DNA of 64,000 nucleotides from assembly GCF_001895925.1 (NCBI RefSeq), contig NZ_MPPI01000013.1, forward strand, positions 88,458-152,457, read 5' to 3'. This stretch comes from Phormidesmis priestleyi ULC007. Its GTDB lineage: Bacteria > Cyanobacteriota > Cyanobacteriia > Leptolyngbyales > Leptolyngbyaceae. A program made the position numbers and the translations under genes. Positions 38,641 through 48,069 of the stretch are shown here, piece by piece. Under the pieces are notes generated by a model. The model was not told where the DNA came from and searched no databases. It saw only the letters and a program-made list of their open reading frames with translations. How positions within the stretch are numbered: position 1 is the stretch's first letter; every line of letters begins with the position of its first letter.

Positions 38641-39701
38641 CGTGACCAGTGGAAAGCATCTAGCAACGGGTCAAATTTTTGGTGCAGAACGAGATTTGCG
38701 ATCGTCACTCCTGTAATCGGCGCTAATAGAATTCCGTTGCGGTAGTGTCCGGTTGCTAAGGTCAGATTGCGATAGGGACTCGCCCCTAGAATCGGCAGTT
38801 CATCGGGTGTGGCAGGTCGAAACCCCCACCAAAACTCTTGAATTGGATCGTTCTGTAAAGCAGGATAGAGCCGAATCGCCGCCGATAAAAGTCTTTGAAT
38901 CCCAAGGGGCGTATTTCCGCGAGTAAAGCCAACATCCTCGCTGGTTGCGCCGATGATAATCCGTCCGTCTTGTCGAGGCACGAGATAGCTATCTGACCCA
39001 TACAGCACGGTTTGCAGGGGCATCGATTCGGGTAACATCTGCACCGATAGCATTTGTCCCTTTTTGGGCGTAACGGGAATCGGCAAAAGGGTTTGTGACC
39101 AGGCTCCGGTTGCCAGAATATAGTGATCGGCTTGCCAAGTTCCGGCGGAGGTTTGAAGATGAGTGACGCGATCGCCGTTCTGCACAATTTTCTCGACCGT
39201 CACCCCAGTTTGAATTTCAACCCCCAATTCTTGAACAGCGACCCATAGCGCTTTGGCTAGCAAGCGATTGTCTACCTGCGCGTCTTCAGGAAACCACCAG
39301 CCGCCTATGACATCAGACCCTAAACCAGGTTGACTTTGGTGAATGGTGGCACGATCAAGCCAAACCGATTCTAAATTGTCAGCCTTTAAGGCTAGATTCT
39401 CTTGATAAGCGGGTGCCAAGATTCCACAAGCCCAATAGCCCGTTTCGAGTCCGGTGAGTTCTTCTAATTTTTGAGTCCAGTTGGCGTAGAGAGCACGGCT
39501 GCGGAGACACAAATCTAGCAGGGGGCTGGGAGGAATGCGTTCGGCTTGAGGAGCAAGCATTCCGGCGGCGGCATGAGTGGCGGCTTCGGTGAAATCGCGA
39601 CAGACGATCGTCACCGAAGCACCCTGTCGTTTTAGCTCTAGGGCGATCGCTAAACTGATGATCCCGCCTCCAATCACTAAAATCTCACCAGTGGACTTCA
39701 T
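38628..39701 (-). CDS. thiO: FAD-dependent glycine oxidase ThiO
   Basis: 357 residues of the DAO family. The FAD site is [17 protein letters not shown] (7-23), and later motifs include AAAGMLAPQAE, GAWSQTLLPIPV and the C-terminal GHYRNGILLAPITG. ThiO oxidises glycine to iminoacetate for ThiG. The gene lies 0.9 kb upstream of thiG on the same strand, with the Uma2 gene and a GNAT remnant between. Its 5' end is partly duplicated at 40323-40415. Confidence 0.92.
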   Translation of the reverse strand: MKSTGEILVIGGGIISLAIALELKRQGASVTIVCRDFTEAATHAAAGMLAPQAERIPPSPLLDLCLRSRALYANWTQKLEELTGLETGYWACGILAPAYQENLALKADNLESVWLDRATIHQSQPGLGSDVIGGWWFPEDAQVDNRLLAKALWVAVQELGVEIQTGVTVEKIVQNGDRVTHLQTSAGTWQADHYILATGAWSQTLLPIPVTPKKGQMLSVQMLPESMPLQTVLYGSDSYLVPRQDGRIIIGATSEDVGFTRGNTPLGIQRLLSAAIRLYPALQNDPIQEFWWGFRPATPDELPILGASPYRNLTLATGHYRNGILLAPITGVTIANLVLHQKFDPLLDAFHWSRFNP

Positions 39702-39744
39702 CGTTTTACTAAAACTGTGGGATTGACAAAATGCATTTAAACAG

Positions 39745-39780
39745 TAAGAGACAGTAACTTTTAATCGCTACTGCCTCTTA
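39745..39780 (-). terminator. Hairpin terminator of the fasciclin gene
   Basis: On the minus strand TAAGAGGCAGTA pairs with TACTGTCTCTTA with one G-U pair and a 12-base loop, followed by CTGTTT. It lies 37 bases after the fasciclin stop and before thiO. Confidence 0.55.
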
Positions 39781-39816
39781 GTCACTTATTTAATGGTAGT
39801 GCCATCCAAGCGTTGG

Positions 39817-40218
39817 TTACGCAGGAAGCAGCACTGTGTCAATGATGTGGATTACGCCATTATCAGCAGCAACATCAGGGGTCACGACTGTGGAGTCATT
39901 CACCTTGACACCGTTAGAAGCATCAATTTTTACGTCTGAGCCTTCAACTGTTTTTGCTGATTTCAGCTTAACGACATCAGCCGCCATCACTTTGCCTGAG
40001 ACAACGTGATAGGTCAGAATTTTCTTCAGCTTAGGAAGATCCTTGAGCAACCCTTCAACGGTGCCCGCTGGGAGTTTAGCAAATGCTTCATCGGTGGGCG
40101 CGAAGACGGTGAAAGGGCCTGCGCCCTTAAGCGTCTCTACTAATCCAGCAGCTTTAACCGCAGCAACTAGGGTGGTGAAAGAACCAGCGTTAACAGCAAC
40201 ATCAACTATATCAGCCAT
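39817..40218 (-). CDS. Fasciclin-domain protein
   Basis: 133 residues forming a single FAS1 domain: [19 protein letters not shown] (H1 box-like), [20 protein letters not shown] and [13 protein letters not shown] (H2). FAS1 domains act in adhesion; cyanobacterial single-domain members are often stress-responsive. There is no clear signal peptide. ATG 40218 is preceded by GGTGA; a longer in-frame extension is not conserved. An HLR1-like motif lies upstream at 40264-40281. Confidence 0.9.
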   Translation of the reverse strand: MADIVDVAVNAGSFTTLVAAVKAAGLVETLKGAGPFTVFAPTDEAFAKLPAGTVEGLLKDLPKLKKILTYHVVSGKVMAADVVKLKSAKTVEGSDVKIDASNGVKVNDSTVVTPDVAADNGVIHIIDTVLLPA

Positions 40219-40263
40219 GAATTCACCTAGTTTTTTGTGTAGACTGTTACAGAATAACATATT

Positions 40264-40281
40264 TTTACAAAAGTTTACGAT
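40264..40281. promoter_or_regulatory. HLR1-like motif upstream of the fasciclin gene
   Basis: TTTACAAA-AG-TTTACGAT matches the HLR1 consensus (G/T)TTACA(T/A)(T/A)-N2-repeat except for one G for A in the second half. RpaB binds HLR1 in cyanobacteria. It is 46 bases upstream of the fasciclin start. Confidence 0.4.
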
Positions 40282-40322
40282 TCTTATAAATCGGTTTATC
40301 GGTAGGGAATGGTCACCAACCA

Positions 40323-40415
40323 TCACTCCGACCTGGCATCTCGACGCACGGCCAGGCGTGAACCTAAACTGACGATGCCGCCTCCAATTACCAAAATGTC
40401 AGATGTAGACTTCAT
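40323..40415 (-). pseudogene. Duplicated thiO 5' fragment (about 17 codons)
   Basis: The minus strand reads [17 protein letters not shown], against [17 protein letters not shown] in intact thiO, then diverges and stops after 30 codons. Over the 54-base match (40365-40418 region) about nine bases differ. It sits one gene (fasciclin) upstream of the real thiO, in the same orientation, as the accA fragment does relative to accA. Confidence 0.75.
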
Positions 40416-40440
40416 CGATCCTAATTATTTCCTACGACAG

Positions 40441-40788
40441 CTACCATCCTGCTCGTACCACACGCAGTCGAGCCGGGAGAGTGCGCCGCCCTGCGCCAGA
40501 ATTAGCGGTGCCATCGCTGGGGGATAGAGTGGTCGTGTCGGTTGAAGGGGTGTCACCATTGCTTGAACTGCCGCCTGGTGCATAATTTTGGGTGCCAGGA
40601 CGGTTGGCTGGGTTATTGGCAGTGATCGATTGACCCCCTGTGCCTTGGGCGTTTGGGTCGGGGATTGCTGTTTGATCCATTTGATTGGTGCCACTTTTGT
40701 TAAAGGGAAACACTCCAGCAATGTTTAAGATCCAGGTGACTGCGATCGCCACCAATGTACCCCCAATTATTCTGCCAGGATAATTCAT
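40441..40788 (-). CDS. Membrane-anchored Pro/Ser/Thr-rich hypothetical protein
   Basis: 115 residues. An N-terminal helix (IIGGTLVAIAVTWILNIAGV) is followed by a low-complexity region rich in Asn, Gly, Ser and Thr and a basic C-terminus (GRRTLPARLRVVRAGW). Possibly exported and anchored. No known family. Confidence 0.55.
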   Translation of the reverse strand: MNYPGRIIGGTLVAIAVTWILNIAGVFPFNKSGTNQMDQTAIPDPNAQGTGGQSITANNPANRPGTQNYAPGGSSSNGDTPSTDTTTLSPSDGTANSGAGRRTLPARLRVVRAGW

Positions 40789-41051
40789 AATCGTCTGATC
40801 ACTACTTCAGTTGCTTTCAAGTTACCTAAGTTTCAATTAAAACACTTGGCACTGAGGGTAGAGAATTGCCTCTACCCAATAAACTTCCAGACTAGTTCAT
40901 CGTCTTTGATAGGGATAGTCAGTTTATTGTCCCAGTTTTAGAAGGCTTTGAGCCGAGAAGCTTGTTTACTCTCAAGAACGTTTACGATCGAGGTCTAATA
41001 ATCGCTTCTAAATCTCCTTAAAATTAAGTTTCTCATTATGTTTAAGCACTT

Positions 41052-42686
41052 ATGACTTCAGATTCTGCTGATCGCGTCTGGATTTACGACACCACGCTAC
41101 GAGACGGTGCCCAGCGCGAGGGATTATCACTGTCGATCGAAGACAAACTGCGAATTGCTCGTCGCCTCGATCAGTTGGGCGTTCCTTTTATTGAGGGAGG
41201 CTGGCCCGGGGCCAACCCCAAAGATGTGCAGTTTTTTTGGCAGCTTAAAGAACAACCGTTGACCCATGCTGAAATGGTTGCCTTTTGCTACACTCGTCGC
41301 CCTGGGAAAAAAGCCGCCACTGACCCGATGCTGCAACCGATTCTCGCGGCGGGAACTCGTTGGGTGACGATCGTCGGCAAATCGTGGGATCTGCACGTCA
41401 TTGAAGGGCTGCAAACTACGCTCGACGAGAACTTGGAAATGATTCGCGACACGATCGCTTATCTCCGCACTCAAGATCGGCGAGTTATTTATGATGCCGA
41501 ACACTGGTTTGATGGTTATAAATACAACCCTGACTATGCGTTAAAAACGTTGAAGACGGCGATCGCAGCCGGAGCCGAATGGATCACTTTTTGCGACACC
41601 AATGGCGGCACTTTGCCTCACGAAATTAGTCAAGTTGTGCAAACCGTTCTCAAACAGCTAGAGCCGCTCTCAGCCCTCAATTCTCAAGCTTTGCCCCAGT
41701 TTGGCATTCACACCCACAACGATTCTGAACTCGCCGTAGCAAACGCGATCGCCGCCGTCCAGTCAGGGGTTCGCATGGTGCAAGGCACGATTAATGGCTA
41801 TGGAGAGCGCTGCGGTAACGCTAATCTTTGTTCAGTGATCCCCAATTTGCAACTCAAGCTCGGCTACGCTTGCATTCAGTCAGAGGCGCTGGCAAAGCTG
41901 ACAAAATTGAGCCGCTATGTCAGCGAAATTGCCAACCTAGCGCCGGATGATCACGCGCCCTTTGTCGGACTCTCTGCCTTTGCTCACAAAGGTGGGCTAC
42001 ACGTCAGCGCCGTCGAGCGCAACCCGATCACCTACGAACACCTTCAGCCCGATCTGATTGGCAACAGCCGCCGAATTGTGATCTCAGATCAAGCGGGGTT
42101 AAGCAACGTTTTGGCAAAAGCCCGCAGTTTAGGCATTGACTTAAATCGGCAAGACCCCACCTGTCGTCAAATTTTGAAGCATCTGAAGGATCTAGAGAGT
42201 GAAGGCTATCAGTTTGAGTCAGCCGAAGCTAGTTTTGAACTGTTGATGCGCGAAGCATTGGGGCAGCGATCGCTACCCTTTGAGATTAAAGGATTTCAGG
42301 TTCACTATGACCGGGTGCCTGACGGCGAAACGCTGACAGCAAAATCACTGGCAACCGTTAATCTAGCCGTCAACGGTCAAGATATCCTAGAAGCGGCAGA
42401 GGGCAATGGCCCAGTTTCGGCTCTAGATGCCGCTTTACGGAAAGCCTTGACTAACTTCTATCCAGAGATCGAGACGTTTTATCTCACTGATTACAAAGTC
42501 AGAATTTTAGATGGAGCGGCAGGCACCTCTGCAAAGACTCGTGTTTTAATCGAATCGAGTAACGGCTCTCAGCGTTGGACGACGGTTGGCGTGTCGAGCA
42601 ATATTCTAGAAGCGTCTTATCATGCTGTTGTCGAAGGATTGGAGTATGGTTTGATGTTGCAGGCGAAAGCATTAGTGCTTTCCTAG
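41052..42686 (+). CDS. cimA: (R)-citramalate synthase
   Basis: 544 residues. DTTLRDGAQREGLSLS is the HMGL/LeuA-type catalytic start, HTHNDSELAVANAIAAVQ holds the metal-binding His pair, and NGYGERCGNANLCSVIPNL is the CimA type rather than the LeuA type. The regulatory C-terminal domain (about 400-540) is present. It condenses pyruvate and acetyl-CoA to citramalate, the threonine-independent route to 2-ketobutyrate and isoleucine. Confidence 0.93.
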   Translation: MTSDSADRVWIYDTTLRDGAQREGLSLSIEDKLRIARRLDQLGVPFIEGGWPGANPKDVQFFWQLKEQPLTHAEMVAFCYTRRPGKKAATDPMLQPILAAGTRWVTIVGKSWDLHVIEGLQTTLDENLEMIRDTIAYLRTQDRRVIYDAEHWFDGYKYNPDYALKTLKTAIAAGAEWITFCDTNGGTLPHEISQVVQTVLKQLEPLSALNSQALPQFGIHTHNDSELAVANAIAAVQSGVRMVQGTINGYGERCGNANLCSVIPNLQLKLGYACIQSEALAKLTKLSRYVSEIANLAPDDHAPFVGLSAFAHKGGLHVSAVERNPITYEHLQPDLIGNSRRIVISDQAGLSNVLAKARSLGIDLNRQDPTCRQILKHLKDLESEGYQFESAEASFELLMREALGQRSLPFEIKGFQVHYDRVPDGETLTAKSLATVNLAVNGQDILEAAEGNGPVSALDAALRKALTNFYPEIETFYLTDYKVRILDGAAGTSAKTRVLIESSNGSQRWTTVGVSSNILEASYHAVVEGLEYGLMLQAKALVLS

Positions 42687-42851
42687 AGGATTGATTTCTA
42701 GAGATTTTGATCAAAAAGAGTCACTTGTTCCAAATATGAGAAAGTACGGTAACATGAGAAACTAGAAAAGGCACTTCTCGACAAAGCAACCATCCACGTC
42801 TTGCTAAGTCCTTGCTATGAAGCGAGCATAAGAAATTAACACAATTTAATC

Positions 42852-43094
42852 ATGATTAAGGAAGGTATGACTCCACAAGTTGCTCACCCGATGGTGAAGC
42901 TACAGCGCCAGGTGCGATCGCTGATCGACTCAAAACTGCTCAAACCCAGTGATAGCATTTGGAAGATTGCTCTTCTCTATGGAGATGAGTGGGCTTATTG
43001 GAAGCAAGAACTTTTGTCGTTTGAGTTTACGATGCAAGATCCCGTCAGTGAACTGCTATCAGTAGACGCTTGGGACGAAGAAAACGCTGAATGA
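42852..43094 (+). CDS. DUF4327 cyanobacterial protein
   Basis: 80 residues with MVKLQRQVRSLIDSKLLKP and WKIALLYGDEWAYWKQEL. A small cyanobacteria-specific family of unknown function. A MITE-like repeat begins 13 bases after its stop. Confidence 0.8.
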   Translation: MIKEGMTPQVAHPMVKLQRQVRSLIDSKLLKPSDSIWKIALLYGDEWAYWKQELLSFEFTMQDPVSELLSVDAWDEENAE

Positions 43095-43106
43095 TCAAGT
43101 TTGATT

Positions 43107-43206
43107 AGGACTTACGCAAACCTCGGAGGTTTTAACCAAGAATCAAGCATCGTGACCGACAGAGTGGCTTAAACCTCCGAGGTTTTGGTCAAAATGCGTA
43201 AGTCCT
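43107..43206. repeat. MITE-like element with AGGACTTACGCA terminal inverted repeats
   Basis: A 100-base element. The ends AGGACTTACGCA and TGCGTAAGTCCT are perfect 12-base inverted repeats, and the inner arms AACCTCGGAGGTTTT and AAACCTCCGAGGTTTT are themselves palindromic. No ORF. It lies between convergent genes and could also end transcription. Ends with GACTTACGCA are seen on cyanobacterial IS elements, so it is probably non-autonomous. Confidence 0.8.
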
Positions 43207-43219
43207 GTTGATGCAATTT

Positions 43220-44815
43220 TCACCAAAGTTGCTCTAGGTTGGGTCTGACTTTGGCACGGATGGCGATCGCTGTAATGTTGTCGTGACCGTTATATTGGTT
43301 GGCAAGCTCGATCAGTTGATTTACGCCTTGCTCAAGGTTAGTCAGGGAGCTAACTAGCGGGTCAATATGGGTTGCACAGTGCGTTTCTAGTAGATCGTTG
43401 TCTGTCAAACCATCAGACGCGAGAATTAGCACCATGTCTTCGTTGAGTTCAAAAAACTGAATATCAGGACTGATAAAGTTTTCGTCGCGAGGCCCTAGCG
43501 CTTGCGTAAGCTGGTAGGCATCTGGGCGGCTATAGGCGATCGTCGCTTCGATACCGCGCTGAATTTCTCGCTGACCAACCTCGTGATCGACGGTGACTTG
43601 CTTTAAGCCTCCCTTGCGGCTATAGCGATAGAGGCGACTGTCTCCAACGTGAGCCACGGCAGCCTCGGTGTTTTTAATCAGCAGCAGCACCATCGTAGTG
43701 CCCATTCTGCCGCTGCCCGATCGAGCGTTTTGTTGATTGACATCATAAATGGCTTGGTTGGCTAACTGCACGGCTTCACGAATCACTGCCAGAGGCGGAA
43801 GCCCAGATGAGTTAGCGGCATCGGCATGCCAATAATTTTGGAAATAGTGCAACAAGGTGTCTACAGCTAACCGACTGGCAACTTCACCGCTGGCATGTCC
43901 GCCCATGCCATCACAAAGAATATATAAGCCCTGTGCCCGAACAGTTCTGCTAGACGGGGTTTGATTTTTCTTGATCTGGGTATCAACGCCAAAACAGTCT
44001 TCGTTGTGATCGCGAGTTCTTCCGATGTCAGTTCTCCCAGCGTCTTCGAGGCTAAACAACTGCATCGGCAGGACAATGGTCGGCATGTCGTCGCCCTCTT
44101 CTTCGGGTTGGAGGGTAACGGCTTCTGAAGCTTCATCCTCAAGGCTCTCTAGAGGAACACTTGTCGGGTCGGGGGTTGGCAGATCTTGAGGGTTAGGAAT
44201 CATATCGACTTCAGTGAAACTTGCTTGGATCTCGTGAGCGATCGCTTCAAGGCGCGATCGTAGCTCATCGGTTGTTATCAGTTTACCCATTTGCAGATCG
44301 GCAATCAGCAAATGCAGCGCTGCTATTTGAGTCTGAGAGCGTTGATCGAGCAGAAATCGCCAGGTTTCGCCCAGGTTTTGCAGCGATGGCGCAGGCAAGG
44401 GGTCTTGCATCAATTTCTGTAGACACAACATCTGGTCTTCATCAATTCGCAAGTTTTGGGTGTCTAGCAAGCTCTGACAACACTGCCACGGGGCTAGCGC
44501 TTCCCAAGTTGAGACCATTTCATAAAACCAGTGCAACACTTGCGGCATCGATAAGGCATGATCGTCACGCAAGCAATCGATCAGTAACGTGAGGTGAGAT
44601 CGATCTTCTAAGAGAATATCTTCTGATTCACAAGCATCGTAAACCTGGGGAATGACTTGGTGAAGCTGCGATCGCAGTGTTAAATAAATTTGCACGTCGA
44701 TCTCGACCTGACGATCGCAATCAAGACAAGCTTCTTGAGCCAAAGAGGTGCCACACTCTTGACAAAATTTGTTTGAACTGGGGTTCTCGAACTGACACTG
44801 AGGACAGACAAGCAT
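43220..44815 (-). CDS. PP2C-type serine/threonine phosphatase with N-terminal zinc ribbon
   Basis: 531 residues. Residues 4-28 form a zinc ribbon (CPQCQFENPSSNKFCQECG). A helical region follows, then a PP2C domain from about 255: DIGRTRDHNEDCFGV, ILCDGMGGHASGEVAS, VAHVGDSRLYRY and LILASDGLTDND, so all metal-binding Asp residues are present. It dephosphorylates Ser/Thr; the ribbon suggests protein or nucleic-acid docking. Confidence 0.9.
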   Translation of the reverse strand: MLVCPQCQFENPSSNKFCQECGTSLAQEACLDCDRQVEIDVQIYLTLRSQLHQVIPQVYDACESEDILLEDRSHLTLLIDCLRDDHALSMPQVLHWFYEMVSTWEALAPWQCCQSLLDTQNLRIDEDQMLCLQKLMQDPLPAPSLQNLGETWRFLLDQRSQTQIAALHLLIADLQMGKLITTDELRSRLEAIAHEIQASFTEVDMIPNPQDLPTPDPTSVPLESLEDEASEAVTLQPEEEGDDMPTIVLPMQLFSLEDAGRTDIGRTRDHNEDCFGVDTQIKKNQTPSSRTVRAQGLYILCDGMGGHASGEVASRLAVDTLLHYFQNYWHADAANSSGLPPLAVIREAVQLANQAIYDVNQQNARSGSGRMGTTMVLLLIKNTEAAVAHVGDSRLYRYSRKGGLKQVTVDHEVGQREIQRGIEATIAYSRPDAYQLTQALGPRDENFISPDIQFFELNEDMVLILASDGLTDNDLLETHCATHIDPLVSSLTNLEQGVNQLIELANQYNGHDNITAIAIRAKVRPNLEQLW

Positions 44816-44959
44816 TCGGGTCTTCCTATTTCCGATGGGGAAGTCTTACCAATCTTACGCAGAATTTCTCTGAGTCGCCGATTCTGTAAAGATTCACTCA
44901 AGGTTTGGGAAGCGTTAAAATGGAGTTCAGTTGCCCAGATATATTATTTTTGAGACTTT

Positions 44960-46444
44960 ATGACGACTGCTGCGCCAGCAAAAACTCAATATGAAGCGGT
45001 GATCGGGCTAGAAACTCACTGCCAGTTAAGCACCGAAACTAAAATTTTCTCTGACAGTTCTGCCAAGTTTACTGCCGAGCCAAACACTCACATTGACCCG
45101 ATTTGCATGGGGATGCCAGGAGTGCTGCCTGTGCTGAACCAAAAAGTGTTGGAATACGCGGTCAAAGCCGGACTGGCGCTTAACTGTCAGATTGCGCCTT
45201 ATAGCAAGTTCGATCGTAAACAATATTTCTATCCTGACCTGCCCAAAAATTATCAGATTTCTCAATTTGATTTGCCGATCGCTGAACACGGTTGGGTCGA
45301 AATCGAGCTTTTAGATGCAGACGGCAATCCGGTTCGTAAAAGAATTGGAGTGACGCGCCTGCACATGGAAGAAGATGCCGGAAAACTCGTACATGGAGGC
45401 AGCGATCGTCTATCAGGTTCGACCTATTCGCTAGTGGACTATAACCGGGCGGGCGTTCCGCTGGTTGAGATTGTCTCAGAACCGGATTTGCGATCGGGGC
45501 AAGAAGCCGCCGAATATGCTCAAGAGGTGCGGCGAATCATGCGCTATCTGGGCGTGAGTGACGGCAATATGCAAGAAGGTTCGCTGCGCTGTGATGTGAA
45601 TATTTCGGTGCGTCCGATCGGGCAAAAGGAGTTTGGCACCAAAGTTGAAATCAAAAACATGAACTCCTTTAACGCCATTCAACGTGCGATCGATCACGAG
45701 ATTGAGCGGCAAATTCACGCGATCGAAACCGGAGAGCGCATTCTTCAAGAAACGCGTTTGTGGGAAGAAGGAACGCAACGCACGATTAGTATGCGAATTA
45801 AAGAAGGCTCCAGCGATTATCGCTATTTTCCAGAGCCAGATTTAGGGCCGATCGAAGTTCCCTCAGAGCAGCTAGAACAATGGCGCAGCGAGTTACCCGA
45901 ACTGCCTTATCAAAAGCGTCCTCGCTACGAGACCAACTTCGGACTTTCGGCGTATGATGCGCGGGTGTTGACCGACGATCGCGACATCGCCGAATATTTT
46001 GAAGCGGCTGTGGCTGCCAAAGCAAATCCCAAACAAGCCGCTAATTGGATCATGGGCGACATCAGCGCCTATCTCAACAACGAGCGCAAAAGCATCAAAG
46101 AGATTCCGTTGACTCCGATCGCGCTGGCTGAATTAACGGCTTTAATCGATGCCAACACGATTAGCAACAAAATTGGCAAAGACATCTTGCCCGAACTGTT
46201 GACCAAAGGTGGCTCCCCTAACGAGATTGTCGAGCGTGAGGGCTTGGTGCAAATCTCAGATAGTGGCGCGATCGAGGCGGCGATCGAGGCTGTCATTGCA
46301 GCTAACCCCAAAGAGCTTGAGCAATATCGCGGTGGTAAGACAAAACTTCTGGGCTTCTTTGTCGGTCAAGTCATGAAACAAACGGGCGGACGGGCCGACC
46401 CCAAAATGACCAATCAGCTCCTGGCAAAAAAACTCAACGGCTAA
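44960..46444 (+). CDS. gatB: Asp-tRNA(Asn)/Glu-tRNA(Gln) amidotransferase subunit B
   Basis: 494 residues. [19 protein letters not shown] is the classic N-terminus, with [28 protein letters not shown] and [13 protein letters not shown], followed by the C-terminal YqeY-like domain. With GatA and GatC it converts mischarged Glu-tRNA(Gln) to Gln-tRNA(Gln). gatA and gatC are elsewhere. Confidence 0.97.
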   Translation: MTTAAPAKTQYEAVIGLETHCQLSTETKIFSDSSAKFTAEPNTHIDPICMGMPGVLPVLNQKVLEYAVKAGLALNCQIAPYSKFDRKQYFYPDLPKNYQISQFDLPIAEHGWVEIELLDADGNPVRKRIGVTRLHMEEDAGKLVHGGSDRLSGSTYSLVDYNRAGVPLVEIVSEPDLRSGQEAAEYAQEVRRIMRYLGVSDGNMQEGSLRCDVNISVRPIGQKEFGTKVEIKNMNSFNAIQRAIDHEIERQIHAIETGERILQETRLWEEGTQRTISMRIKEGSSDYRYFPEPDLGPIEVPSEQLEQWRSELPELPYQKRPRYETNFGLSAYDARVLTDDRDIAEYFEAAVAAKANPKQAANWIMGDISAYLNNERKSIKEIPLTPIALAELTALIDANTISNKIGKDILPELLTKGGSPNEIVEREGLVQISDSGAIEAAIEAVIAANPKELEQYRGGKTKLLGFFVGQVMKQTGGRADPKMTNQLLAKKLNG

Positions 46445-46573
46445 CGAAGAATTCTGATTCTTTTGTGAACTTTTGACGAAAATGCCGATGATTTTGTATA
46501 AAAGTTCTTTAAGGGGTTTCACCCCTCACCCCCTTAATGCCATACTGTGCTGAGTAGATGCACCCTGATGACA

Positions 46574-46604
46574 GGGGGAGTCGTAAAGCGACCCTCCCTT
46601 TTTT
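46574..46604 (+). terminator. Rho-independent terminator of gatB
   Basis: GGGGGAGTCG pairs with CGACCCTCCC (one mismatch, one wobble) over a five-base loop, followed by TTTTTT. Confidence 0.7.
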
Positions 46605-46673
46605 CTTGTCTTTTGTGAGTGCTTTGTTGTAGAGAGCGACACACCTGTTACTTACGGTAAGCCATGAGCTTGA

Positions 46674-46679
46674 TATAAT
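46674..46679 (+). promoter_or_regulatory. Likely -10 element of argJ
   Basis: A perfect TATAAT 40 bases before the argJ start, with a good AGGAGAGG ribosome site just before the ATG. The -35 region (TTACTT at about 46649) is weak. Confidence 0.4.
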
Positions 46680-46718
46680 CGCCTCTCATAGACAGCTCAG
46701 GACAGGAGAGGCAATATC

Positions 46719-48065
46719 ATGACATGGCAGAAAATTTCAGGCGGGGTGACGGCACCTAAAGGCTTTCGATCGACCGGAATTATCGCCGGATTAAAGCCTT
46801 CAGGCTTGCCAGATCTGGCGCTGATTGTCTCGGATGTAGATGCGATCGCGGCAGGTGTATTCACCACCAGTCAAACTAAAGCGCCTGTGGTTGATTATTG
46901 CCAAGAGCGCTTGCAGTCAAAGCAAAGCGCCCGCGCTATTCTCTGCAATGCTGGGCAGGCAAACGCTGCAACGGGCGCTCAAGGAATGCTGGATGCGCTG
47001 GAATGCGCTCAGTTAATTGCTCAAGCGCTGACTATCTCTTCAGATCTGGTGCTGCTGGCTTCGACTGGGGTGATTGGGCAGCGTAACAAAATGGAAGCAA
47101 TTCGGGCGGCGGTTCCTAACTTGGTTGCTTCTCTGAATGAAAATGGCTCGGATGCTACCGCGAAAGCGATCTGCACCACTGACTTAGTGACCAAATCGAT
47201 CGCTCTCGAAACGATCATTGGCGATCGCCCTGTCCGAGTGGGCGGCATTGCTAAAGGATCAGGCATGATTCACCCCAACATGGCGACGATGTTGTCGTTT
47301 GTGACCTGCGATGCTGCCGTTTCTCCTCAACTCTGGCAACAAATGCTGAGTCGAGCCGCCGATCGGAGCTTTAACCAAATTACGGTAGATGGTGACACGA
47401 GTACGAATGACACGCTGATTGCTCTGGCAAATGGTCAATCTCGTACTCCTGCGATCACCGAAATGGGCGCAGAGGCAGAAACGCTAGAAGCAATGCTGAC
47501 TGAAGTGTGTACCTATTTAGCGAAGTCGATCGCACGAGATGGCGAGGGGGCAACCTGTTTGATTGAGGTGCAGGTGTCTGGCGCGATCGACGATGCCTCG
47601 GCGCGGCGAGTTGCAAAGACGATTGCGGGTTCTTCGCTCGTCAAGGCGGCAATTTTTGGACGCGACCCTAATTGGGGCAGAATCTCGGCGGCGGCAGGTC
47701 GGGCAGATGTGCCGTTTGAGCAAGAGCATTTGCAAATCAAATTGGGCGATTTCTTAATGATGCAAAATGGCCAACCGCAACCCTTCGATCGGGCGGCTGC
47801 CAGTAACTATCTCAAACAACAAGCTGACGCGAGTACGCTGCCTCGTCCTGCTGGCACACTGGTGAGCGCTGAGATAAGTAACGAGTTGCTTGTGATGGAA
47901 GGAAACCATCCGGTGGCGTTCGATCGAGGAATACCCCACACTCAATATGTCAGTCATCCCGTGATGATTGAGGTCACGATCGGCAACGGGTCAGGCATAG
48001 GTCAAGCATGGGGCTGTGATCTCAGCTATGACTACGTGAAAATCAACGCTGAATACACAACCTAA
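46719..48065 (+). CDS. argJ: Bifunctional ornithine acetyltransferase/N-acetylglutamate synthase
   Basis: 448 residues. The self-cleavage site with the nucleophilic Thr is in GMIHPNMATMLSFVTCDA, and the C-terminus ends WGCDLSYDYVKINAEYTT. ArgJ recycles the acetyl group from N-acetylornithine to glutamate. It is about 35 residues longer than most ArgJ; the extra part (about 372-410, with STLPRPAGTLVSAEISNELL) lies between the usual FDRAAASNYLKQ and SHPVMIEVTIGNG. The frame is intact, so the enzyme should work. Confidence 0.94.
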   Translation: MTWQKISGGVTAPKGFRSTGIIAGLKPSGLPDLALIVSDVDAIAAGVFTTSQTKAPVVDYCQERLQSKQSARAILCNAGQANAATGAQGMLDALECAQLIAQALTISSDLVLLASTGVIGQRNKMEAIRAAVPNLVASLNENGSDATAKAICTTDLVTKSIALETIIGDRPVRVGGIAKGSGMIHPNMATMLSFVTCDAAVSPQLWQQMLSRAADRSFNQITVDGDTSTNDTLIALANGQSRTPAITEMGAEAETLEAMLTEVCTYLAKSIARDGEGATCLIEVQVSGAIDDASARRVAKTIAGSSLVKAAIFGRDPNWGRISAAAGRADVPFEQEHLQIKLGDFLMMQNGQPQPFDRAAASNYLKQQADASTLPRPAGTLVSAEISNELLVMEGNHPVAFDRGIPHTQYVSHPVMIEVTIGNGSGIGQAWGCDLSYDYVKINAEYTT

Positions 48066-48069
48066 AACG

